DNA of 59,284 bases, taken from assembly GCA_964584815.1 (NCBI GenBank), contig CAZPBO010000004.1:1-59284 (forward strand), given 5' to 3'. Shown here piece by piece: positions 7,778-15,212 of this stretch (positions within the stretch are counted from its first letter, which is position 1; the number at the start of each line of letters is the position of its first letter). Under the pieces are notes generated by a model. It had not been told where the DNA came from. It was given only the letters and a program-made list of their open reading frames with translations, and made no database searches. The stretch comes from CAZPBO01 sp964584815 (GTDB lineage: Bacteria > Planctomycetota > SKW154). Position numbers and translations under genes: made by a program.

Positions 7778-9424
7778 ATGCGTGGTGTTTGCTTGGTCTG
7801 CGTTCTGTTTTTTTGCGGGACGCTGCTTGCGGATGTGGTGGTGACGCGTGATGGTGCGCACTGGAAGGGAACGGCAAAGACGACGCAGCGGACAGTGGTG
7901 CTTGAGACGCCGTTTGGGACGCTGCGTTTTCCGTGGGATGCGGTGAAGGAGTTGAGATATGAGCCGCTGCGGCATGTTTTTCTGCTTGTCAGCGGGCAGA
8001 AGGTGCGCGTGCTGCTTGTTGGGGAGACGCCCACCGCATATCGCGTCATCTTAAACGGCAGGAAGACGGAATTTGCGCGTGGGTTGGTGGAGCGCACAGA
8101 AGATGTGACGCCATTGGTTGAGAAAGCCCACAAGGACTTGACCAGCAACTTAAAGAAACTTTCAGAGATAGCAAAGGAGTTGGAGAAGGCGGGGCTGAAG
8201 GATGAGTGGCGGCGTGTGCTGCGCGCCATCCACAGCCTCAACCCATCAGACGACTACGCAGGCAAAAACCTCGGCTATGTTAAAGTGCAAGGTGTGTGGG
8301 TGAAGCCCGATTTTCCGTGTCGCCGTGTTTTGTGGCGCAAAAGACCCGCGCTCCTTGTGGATGTGGTCGGACACAAGGTTTTGAGCGCAGCGGACGGGGA
8401 GACGACATTCAAAGTCGCCCGCGCATTGTCGTGGCTCCTCCCGCGCATTCAGAAAGCATTTGCGCTGTCCTCTCTGCCACCAGTTGAGGTCCTCCTTTAT
8501 CGCGACAAAAAGGAGTATGCGACAGCGACAGGACGCAAGGATGCCGGGTTCTACGACCGCAAGAAACGGCGGATAAGTTTCTACGCAAGTGACGAGGCGG
8601 TGCGCACACTCTTCTGGCTCCTCGCCTACCACATACTGGATGTAGGTCTTGGTCTGGCACCTGTGGTGGAGGACGGCAAGGTGAAGAGTGTAGGTGCGCC
8701 TTTGTGGTTGCGGCAGGGTCTGGCACTCTATCTTGAGGGATGGGCGCTGCCGTTTGAGCAGGGCGCACCCTCCAGCCTCAACCCCAACGCGCGCATTGGA
8801 ATCCCCGCCCAAGTTCTTGCAGGTCTCAAACACGCCCTACGAAGCGGCAACTACACCGAACCACGCGCCCTCACCCGCATCCCCCCCAACCAACTGGATA
8901 AGCGCTGCCTCGCCACCGCCTGGGCTATGATTTTCTCAATGCTGCGCACAAACTCCCCACACCACAAAGGGCTGCTCAATATGCTGAAAGCGCTCAAAAA
9001 CGGCAAAAAACAGCCCGCCGATTACTTTGACCCCTTCTTTGACCAGACAAAACTGAGGCAGGAAGTCGTGGGGCTTTTTGCGCGGCTGACCAAATACCGC
9101 GGCGCAATCGCCAGAGGCACATATAAGGTCGTCTATCTCTGGCACGAAGATGCGCTGCGCTTCCTGCAAGCGCGTAATCTGGACGAAGCGATAAGGCTCT
9201 ACAAGCGCATAGTTGACTGCCGCCCCAAGGACTACATCGCCCTCTACAACCTCGCTTGCGCATACTCGCTTCTCGGCGATAAACTGGCGGCAAAGCGCTA
9301 TCTCCTCAAAGCGTGGGATGCGGGTTTTCGCGATGTGGAGCACATAAAGCGCGACCCTGACTTAAAAAACATCCGCGACACCGATATATTCAAAGCGCTC
9401 ACAGGGCAGAAGAAGGAATTTTGA
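7778..9424 (+). CDS. Exported protein with C-terminal TPR repeat
   Basis: This 548-aa protein has a signal peptide (MRGVCLVCVLFFCGTLLA, cleaved about residue 18). An N-terminal beta-rich stretch (VVVTRDGAHWKGTAKTT; TLRFPWDAVKELRYE) resembles secreted domains that begin with short beta hairpins. The middle region (about 200-440) contains a putative peptidase-like or DUF1570-like core (PLWLRQGLALYLEG), but I do not see an HExxH motif. Residues 465-540 form a TPR pair (AIRLYKRIVDCRPKDYIALYNLACAY). Start ATG 7778 has GGAGAG 5 bases upstream. It is followed by manA after only the stop codon. Role unknown; likely periplasmic. Confidence 0.75.
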   Translation: MRGVCLVCVLFFCGTLLADVVVTRDGAHWKGTAKTTQRTVVLETPFGTLRFPWDAVKELRYEPLRHVFLLVSGQKVRVLLVGETPTAYRVILNGRKTEFARGLVERTEDVTPLVEKAHKDLTSNLKKLSEIAKELEKAGLKDEWRRVLRAIHSLNPSDDYAGKNLGYVKVQGVWVKPDFPCRRVLWRKRPALLVDVVGHKVLSAADGETTFKVARALSWLLPRIQKAFALSSLPPVEVLLYRDKKEYATATGRKDAGFYDRKKRRISFYASDEAVRTLFWLLAYHILDVGLGLAPVVEDGKVKSVGAPLWLRQGLALYLEGWALPFEQGAPSSLNPNARIGIPAQVLAGLKHALRSGNYTEPRALTRIPPNQLDKRCLATAWAMIFSMLRTNSPHHKGLLNMLKALKNGKKQPADYFDPFFDQTKLRQEVVGLFARLTKYRGAIARGTYKVVYLWHEDALRFLQARNLDEAIRLYKRIVDCRPKDYIALYNLACAYSLLGDKLAAKRYLLKAWDAGFRDVEHIKRDPDLKNIRDTDIFKALTGQKKEF

Positions 9425-10327
9425 TTGGCATTGAGTATACTTGAGCCAGAAAGCGTGCTGAAGATGTGGGGGGGTGGCAGGCTGGCGCGCTGGTTCGGGC
9501 GCTCCTGGAACGGCGCGGTGGGCGAGGCTCTTCTCTGCTACATCCGAAACAACCGCTCCAGCCGTATCATCGCAGGCGATGGGGCGGGACTCACCCTCCT
9601 TGAATTGGCACGCCGCAAAACCAGCGCGTTAGGAAAATTCTCGCCCGAGGAGTTCCCACTCATCTGCAAACTTATTGCCCCCGTCAACGCCAACCTCTCC
9701 GTTCAGGTCCATCCTGACCGACAGCATCTGGCAAACCCGTCAGATGAGCCGAAAGAGGAGGTCTGGTATGTCGTTGAGGTGACAAGACGCCCTGCGGTCG
9801 TGGCGGGACTCAAAGTCGCCCCATCTCAATTCCTGTTCGCAGAAGACAAAAGACGCCTGCTTGACTTCCTTGACCCCCAGCCGGCGGATGTCCTCTATAT
9901 CCCCGCCGGCTCCATTCACTCCCTTGTTGCAGGCAACACCGTCTTTGAGGTCTCCACCAACTCCGAAACGACATACAGGCTTTGGGACTGGGACAGGAAG
10001 GAGCGCACCCTCCATGTGGAGGAGGCGGTCAACGCCGCAACTGGCAGAAAAGTTGAGCCAATTAGCGGCGCAGAACAGAACACCCCTTACGGGCTGGTCA
10101 CGCGCTTTGATGTAGGGTTCTGCCTGCTTGAGCAGCACGACGCCATAAGTGGGCAGGTTTTGGTTGAGACGCGTAACCGTTTTGCCGTTCTTGTGGTGTT
10201 ATGGGGGGCATTCAGCGATGGGCGGCACACTTTGCGCCGCGGTGTTGCCGCCTTCATCCCCGCCCACACACGCTTAAGCCTCACCGTCGCATCCCCAGGG
10301 CGCTTTCTCCTCGTGCGTCCTCAATAG
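9425..10327 (+). CDS. manA: Mannose-6-phosphate isomerase, class I
   Basis: A 300-aa zinc-dependent isomerase interconverting mannose-6-phosphate and fructose-6-phosphate. Zinc-ligand motifs of the type I family are present: SVQVHPD (Q94, H96), EEVWYVVE (E112) and IPAGSIHSL. The N-terminus shows the usual MWGGGRL. The TTG start directly follows the stop of the upstream gene, with AAGGA (9413-9417) 7 bases away. At 300 aa it resembles the shorter bacterial class. It would feed mannose units into polysaccharide or glycoprotein synthesis. Its 3' end overlaps the convergent LUD gene by 7 bases. Confidence 0.92.
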   Translation: MALSILEPESVLKMWGGGRLARWFGRSWNGAVGEALLCYIRNNRSSRIIAGDGAGLTLLELARRKTSALGKFSPEEFPLICKLIAPVNANLSVQVHPDRQHLANPSDEPKEEVWYVVEVTRRPAVVAGLKVAPSQFLFAEDKRRLLDFLDPQPADVLYIPAGSIHSLVAGNTVFEVSTNSETTYRLWDWDRKERTLHVEEAVNAATGRKVEPISGAEQNTPYGLVTRFDVGFCLLEQHDAISGQVLVETRNRFAVLVVLWGAFSDGRHTLRRGVAAFIPAHTRLSLTVASPGRFLLVRPQ

Positions 10328-10926
10328 CCCAAATCCTCATCCACCAAAATAATATGCACCCTGTCAGGCGTCCACGAACGCCTCAACACCACATATATGT
10401 TGCAGATGCGACGGGGACTGTCGCAGTTGTGGCAGACACCGTCCTTTGTGCAGGGTGTGGGGGCACCAACGCGGGCAGCATTACGCGGCGCTATCCGCCT
10501 TATCCGCTCCCACGCCGCATCCAAGTCGTCCACCACCTTGTTCCGCCCCACAACAACCACCACCTTCTTACCCCCAAAAATAAGCCCTGCCACACGGTTG
10601 CCAATGCCATCCACATTCACAAGCCAGCCCTGCTTCGTAACGGCGTTTGTGCCGCAGACGAAAACATCCGCCACAACACCCGCCCGACGACGCCTCATAT
10701 TCTCCTCACCCGTTATCCCCTCTTCATACTGGTCAATAACCCGCCAGTTGCCTTCCCGCAACGCCGCCAACAACCCTATCTCCTGATTCGTCACCGAGCC
10801 GCCCAAACCCACTGTCGCCCCTTCAGGAATCAGTGAAAGCGCCTTCTGCAACGCCTCCTTTCTGTCTGCAGCAATATGAACGGCGAAATTGTTACGCCGC
10901 AACGCTGCCGCTACCTCCTCCAGCAT
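10321..10926 (-). CDS. LUD-domain protein (LutC-like)
   Basis: A 201-aa LUD (lactate utilisation domain, DUF162) protein. Diagnostic stretches are GATVGLGGSVTNQEIGLL, the NAVTKQGWLVNVDGIGNR segment and the GGKKVVVVVGRNKVV strand. LutC proteins belong to lactate-oxidising LutABC complexes, but LUD proteins also occur alone and their biochemical role is poorly known. C-terminal cysteines (PCTKDGVCHNCDSP) could bind a metal or cluster. I place the start at ATG 10926; the longer open frame reads through the neighbouring N gap and is not real. No lutA/lutB neighbours. Confidence 0.85.
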   Translation of the reverse strand: MLEEVAAALRRNNFAVHIAADRKEALQKALSLIPEGATVGLGGSVTNQEIGLLAALREGNWRVIDQYEEGITGEENMRRRRAGVVADVFVCGTNAVTKQGWLVNVDGIGNRVAGLIFGGKKVVVVVGRNKVVDDLDAAWERIRRIAPRNAARVGAPTPCTKDGVCHNCDSPRRICNIYVVLRRSWTPDRVHIILVDEDLGY

Positions 10927-11000
10927 CCCATCCCCTCCAAAACGCCTCCAAATTATAACGCAGTTTCTTGCTGCCCACAAGCCGCCCGCAGGATTTGCCC

Positions 11001-11029
11001 TTGCCACAACCCCGACAAAGACATAATAT
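11001..11029 (+). promoter_or_regulatory. Promoter of the cyclase-like exported protein gene
   Basis: TTGCCA (11001-11006) and TAATAT (11024-11029) have a 17-base spacer. An AGGA at 11040-11043 and tandem ATGs at 11049/11052 follow. This is the natural 5' end of the gene that resumes after the N gap. Confidence 0.6.
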
Positions 11030-11050
11030 TTAAGCGGATAGGAATGCGAT

Positions 11051-11105
11051 GATGCGGGTAGTTGCAGCGTTTGTGCTTGTTGCTGGTGTGGTGGCGGCGG
11101 ATAAG
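11051..11105 (+). repeat. 55-base gap flank duplicated at 11206-11260
   Basis: These 55 bases are identical to 11206-11260 on the other side of the 100-N gap. They encode the same start of the same gene. The simplest reading is two contig ends that overlap by 55 bases but were joined with Ns instead of being merged. Confidence 0.9.
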
Positions 11106-11205
11106 NNNNNNNNNNNNNNNNNNNNNNNNNNNNNNNNNNNNNNNNNNNNNNNNNNNNNNNNNNNNNNNNNNNNNNNNNNNNNNNNNNNNNNNNNNNNNNN
11201 NNNNN
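11106..11205. other. Assembly gap (100 Ns), probably false
   Basis: A run of exactly 100 Ns with identical 55-base flanks. There is probably no missing sequence here; removing the Ns and one flank restores promoter, ribosome-binding site and full signal peptide for the downstream gene. Confidence 0.85.
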
Positions 11206-11206
11206 G

Positions 11207-12544
11207 ATGCGGGTAGTTGCAGCGTTTGTGCTTGTTGCTGGTGTGGTGGCGGCGGATAAGCCAAACAAGCGTCTTGAAGAAGCCTTAAAGCGGGGAAGGG
11301 AGTATCTGAAGAAACTGCAGGCGCCGGATGGGAGTTTCAACCTGATGCCCAAGGCGCCGATATACAAGGAAGGTTGCACGGCGCTGGCGTTGTGGGCGCT
11401 CGCAGCGGCAGGTGAGCCCCCAAACTCCCCCGCCTTCGTCAATGGATTCAAATACCTGCTTTCGCGTTTCGGCACCGAGCGCTATCCCGACTTCGGCTAC
11501 ACATACAACGCCGCCTGCATAATAGAGGCGGTGGTGGCGTTCGCGGCACGGGCAAACCCGCAACTTATGCAGAAACACGAGCGGATAAACAAGAGACTTC
11601 TTCTTGCGTGGCGGGCGCTGCCTGACGACTACCAATTCTTGGCGCGCAAAGCCGCACGCTGGCTCGTTGACACTCAACTCCCAAACGGCGCGTGGACATA
11701 CACATCCGAACGGCGCGATGAGCCCCCCTCCCCGAAGCGCGACCCCAACTTCGTCGGCGGCGACGCATCCAACACAGAATACGCCATCTGCGCGCTCTAC
11801 ACATTAGCGCGAGTGGGCGTGCCTGTGCCCAATGCCGTTTTCCAGAAGACGGCGGAGTGGCTGATGGAGAGGCAGTGCAGACGCGGCGCCCGCGCCAAGC
11901 GCTTCCCCATTCCGCTCGCCGACACAACATATAGAACACTTCGCAAAAGAGAGCACAGAATGTGGCAAGTGTATGAGAAAAAGGGACGCGCAAGCGCGTT
12001 GAAGTTGCTCGCCGAACAGTCCATCCCGCCTCCGCCGAAAGTCACCGTCCGCGCACGCGGATGGACATACCGCGGACTGGCTCGCCACGGCTCCCTACAC
12101 AGACCAACAGGCTCCAACACCGCCGGCGCCCTCGCCGCGCTCATCGGATGCAAAATCCGTCTTGAGGAAACCAACTGGTTCCGCAAAAACAAAAAGAAAA
12201 TCAACAAGGCAATTCGCGATGGGTTCGCTTTCCTTGCACGCAACCTCCGCTTCTCCTCCGACCCCTTCCGTCGCAGCCGCGAATACCACATCCATTGGCT
12301 GTTCTCGCTGCAACGCGCCTGCCGCCTCGCACTCCTTGAAAAACTCTCCACAAAAGAGTGGCTCAAACCGCTCATCCGCCAACTCCTACGACTGCAGCGC
12401 AAAGACGGTTCCTGGTATGAAGACAGAAAATCAACCCGCATCCCCGCCGCAGTCAACACCTGCTTTGCCCTTCTGGCTCTGTCGCGTGCCACCTATCCGC
12501 CAGTCATCCTCAAACTTCCCCTCAAACAAAAGCAGAAGAAATGA
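11207..12544 (+). CDS. Exported prenyltransferase/squalene-cyclase-like repeat protein
   Basis: This 445-aa protein has a signal peptide (MRVVAAFVLVAGVVAA, then DKPNK) followed by repeats of the alpha/alpha toroid found in squalene cyclases and prenyltransferases: QAPDGSFN, LPNGAWTY and QRKDGSWY, each followed by a helix such as NTCFALLAL. The catalytic DXDD motif of true cyclases is absent, so a binding or structural role is more likely than terpene cyclisation. Exported proteins of this type are frequent in Planctomycetes. The real start is the copy before the N gap (ATG 11049/11052), which has the promoter and AGGA site. It heads a row of large exported proteins. Confidence 0.8.
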   Translation: MRVVAAFVLVAGVVAADKPNKRLEEALKRGREYLKKLQAPDGSFNLMPKAPIYKEGCTALALWALAAAGEPPNSPAFVNGFKYLLSRFGTERYPDFGYTYNAACIIEAVVAFAARANPQLMQKHERINKRLLLAWRALPDDYQFLARKAARWLVDTQLPNGAWTYTSERRDEPPSPKRDPNFVGGDASNTEYAICALYTLARVGVPVPNAVFQKTAEWLMERQCRRGARAKRFPIPLADTTYRTLRKREHRMWQVYEKKGRASALKLLAEQSIPPPPKVTVRARGWTYRGLARHGSLHRPTGSNTAGALAALIGCKIRLEETNWFRKNKKKINKAIRDGFAFLARNLRFSSDPFRRSREYHIHWLFSLQRACRLALLEKLSTKEWLKPLIRQLLRLQRKDGSWYEDRKSTRIPAAVNTCFALLALSRATYPPVILKLPLKQKQKK

Positions 12545-12587
12545 GCCGCCCACAGGTAAAATTACTGCGTAATATGGGAAACCGACA

Positions 12588-15026
12588 ATGCGCCTGTCTC
12601 TGTGCCTCACGGCTTTCCTTGTTGTGCCACTTGCCGCACAGGAAGCGCCGCCTCAACGGATAGAGCGTCTTGTCAAAAAGTTGGCATCGGAGGACTGGAC
12701 GAAACGCCAGAGCGCAGAAAAAGAACTCAAAAATCTGCTTAAACATATGCGCTGGAGCGAGCAATTTCCGCAACTGATAGAGTCTCTGCGGTTCCATCTT
12801 AAAACCTGCAGGGATGTGCAGGTGCGGTATGTGCTGCAGGAACTCTGCGGTCCGCCTAATCTGCCTGCCCCACCTGCGCTTCTGCGGCGCTTCCCCGACG
12901 CAGCACAACTCCTCAACTCCGCAGACCCAAACGACCATGAAAAACTGGCATACAGGATAGGCAGATGGCGGCTTGTGACAGGCGTTGGTCTGCTTGAGGC
13001 GTTTTTGAAGTCTGAAACGGTGGATGTGCGCCGCGCGGCGGCAGAGGCGCTGTCTGCCATAGAGACAGAGACCGCAACGCGTGCGCTGATTGCCGCGCTG
13101 AACGACCCGCATTCGGATGTGCAGGAGATTGCTGTGGAGGCGCTGCTGAAGCGCAAAGCAAAGGAGGCAATCCCCGCCTTATGGCGCGTGATTAGAAGTG
13201 ACGGCTTTGTTGTTGAATCAAAGGAGAAAGCGCTTTATGCGTTGTGGAACCTGCAGCCCGAAAAGCGCAAAGAACTGCTGATTCTTGCGCTGAAGCGGGA
13301 CTATTCGCTGCCCTGCGAGCCTCATGAGGCGGCCGCGATTCTGCGGGACAGGAAGCATCTGCCGCTTCTGCTTGCGGCGCTGAAATCGGGTGGGTTCCAC
13401 GCAGAGATGGATGCGGCGGAGATACTGGCGGAACTGGGTGCAGAAGAGGCGGTCGAGCCCATATACCGCCTCATCCGGCAGAAGGAAAAATTCTCCTGCG
13501 ACTGCCCCCGCGTGGCTCTGGCAAGATGCCTTATGAAAATCGGCACAAAACGCGCCTGCACCGCCCTGCTCCAACTCCTCAAAAAACCCGACATCATCTG
13601 TTACGACTACCGCATAGAAATCGCGCGCTTCCTCTGCCCCAAACACAAAAAATGGATGCTGAAAGGGTTGCTTCAGATGCTTAAAAGCGACAACCCCGAA
13701 TGGCGCTATTTTGCCGTGATGGCGCTTGCCTCCATCAACGCGACCGAGGCGATACCACAAATTGCGAAGTTGCTGGACGACCCCGACATAAGGGTGCGGT
13801 ATGAGGCTGTGGGGGCGCTCGGCTGGCTCAAAGCAAAGCAATTTGTGGGGCGGTTGCTCAAGATGCTCAAGACCGACCCTGACCTTGAATCCTCGCTGAT
13901 TTATGCGCTGGGGTTGATAGGCGATGTGCGGGCGGTGAAGCCGCTGGCGGAACGCCTGCTCGCCTACACAGAGCGGGCAAAAAAGCACCCAACAGGCGGC
14001 GGATACGAGGAGGAGGAGGAGGAGAAGAAGGACAAAACCAGACTGAAAAGACAGGCTCTTGCGAAAGCGCTGGGGTGGCTGGGCACAAAGGTGGCTGTTG
14101 AGGCGCTGATAAAGGTTGTTAACGACGACCCCAACCGCCATGTGCGCGAGGAGGCGGTAGAGGCGCTGGGCAAACTGCGCGCAAAAGAGGCCGTGCCGCA
14201 CATAATACCCGTTCTGACACACGTTTTCTCCCGTGATGAAGCCGAACGCGCCCTGCTCAACATAGACAGAAAGGTCGTGGTGAAGGCGCTCATCAACGCG
14301 CTGGAGGCAGACGACGAGGAAATCCGCATCGCCGCCGCAGAAATGCTCGCCAAAATGAACGCAAAATCGGCCGCAGAACCGCTCCTCAAGCGACTCCTCA
14401 AGGCAAAAAGCCTCTCCCCAGAACAGGCGCATCTCTCGGCAGCACTGGGACAACTCGCCACACCACAAATCCTCCCCCGCATCATCGCCCTGCTCCAACA
14501 CGAAGACTGCTCCTTCCACTACGCCGCCCTCACCGCTCTTGCCAAAACAGACCCGACCCCGGTTCTCCCCCATATCCTCGCCTTCCTCAAAAGGAGCGAC
14601 ACAGACGATTCGGAGCGCTTGAGGGCGGCACCAGTCCTCGCCAAAATCAAAAACAAAAAAGCACAGAATGCGCTGATTGAGATGCTGCAGAATAGCGATG
14701 ACATCAACCTCAAATATGCAGTTATAGATGCGCTGGCGAGACAGGGTCTTGACGGTGCAGAAAGCGCACTTGTCGGCGTCCTTTCTGAACGCGAAAAGGG
14801 TCTGCGCATCGCTGCCATAGAGGCGCTGGGGAAACTGCGCGCAAAGAGTGCCGTTGTGCATCTTGTGCGCTGCCTCACAGCCGAGGACAAGGAGGTGGTC
14901 TTCGCCGCCGCTAGTGCCCTTGAGGCAATCACAAGACAGCCCTTCGGCGCCGACTACGACGCATGGCTCAACTGGCTCAAAAAGAATCGCCAACTCCACA
15001 GAAAAAGCCTGAAAACATCCCCCTAA
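12588..15026 (+). CDS. Exported HEAT-repeat protein
   Basis: An 812-aa protein with a signal peptide (CLTAFLVVPLAAQEA) and more than fifteen HEAT/PBS-lyase-type helical repeats. Typical units are VRRAAAEALSAIETETA, VREEAVEALGKLRAKEA and LRIAAIEALGKLRAKSA. Such solenoids bind proteins; no catalytic domain is visible. An acidic/lysine insertion (EEEEEEKKDK, about residue 475) splits the array. It starts 43 bases after the cyclase-like gene and probably shares its transcript. A long open frame exists on the opposite strand (13218-14999) but is only a codon-usage shadow. Confidence 0.85.
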   Translation: MRLSLCLTAFLVVPLAAQEAPPQRIERLVKKLASEDWTKRQSAEKELKNLLKHMRWSEQFPQLIESLRFHLKTCRDVQVRYVLQELCGPPNLPAPPALLRRFPDAAQLLNSADPNDHEKLAYRIGRWRLVTGVGLLEAFLKSETVDVRRAAAEALSAIETETATRALIAALNDPHSDVQEIAVEALLKRKAKEAIPALWRVIRSDGFVVESKEKALYALWNLQPEKRKELLILALKRDYSLPCEPHEAAAILRDRKHLPLLLAALKSGGFHAEMDAAEILAELGAEEAVEPIYRLIRQKEKFSCDCPRVALARCLMKIGTKRACTALLQLLKKPDIICYDYRIEIARFLCPKHKKWMLKGLLQMLKSDNPEWRYFAVMALASINATEAIPQIAKLLDDPDIRVRYEAVGALGWLKAKQFVGRLLKMLKTDPDLESSLIYALGLIGDVRAVKPLAERLLAYTERAKKHPTGGGYEEEEEEKKDKTRLKRQALAKALGWLGTKVAVEALIKVVNDDPNRHVREEAVEALGKLRAKEAVPHIIPVLTHVFSRDEAERALLNIDRKVVVKALINALEADDEEIRIAAAEMLAKMNAKSAAEPLLKRLLKAKSLSPEQAHLSAALGQLATPQILPRIIALLQHEDCSFHYAALTALAKTDPTPVLPHILAFLKRSDTDDSERLRAAPVLAKIKNKKAQNALIEMLQNSDDINLKYAVIDALARQGLDGAESALVGVLSEREKGLRIAAIEALGKLRAKSAVVHLVRCLTAEDKEVVFAAASALEAITRQPFGADYDAWLNWLKKNRQLHRKSLKTSP

Positions 15027-15212
15027 AACTCTTGATTATGAAATGCATAAGGTCATTATGTTGCCTGTGTTTCCCATTGTTTTTGTGGGCTTGGAAAACT
15101 CGGTTTGTGAATGCCCGGTCTTGAGCCCCACCCGTAAGACCTCGTATTCGCATTCCTTGCTTTGCGAGCCTTGTCGTTAAAAGAATTTTGGTTCGCGTTA
15201 GGAGATAATGTG

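Noticed and set aside
10321..11475. A 384-aa minus-strand protein reading through the N gap
   Set aside because: The frame exists only because Ns are read as unknown residues; the LUD family start is at 10926.
11207..12544. True squalene or terpene cyclase
   Set aside because: The protein is exported and lacks the DXDD catalytic motif; only the toroid repeats match.
13218..14999. A 593-aa minus-strand open frame opposite the HEAT gene
   Set aside because: It mirrors the strongly biased codons of the HEAT gene, has no family features and no start signals.
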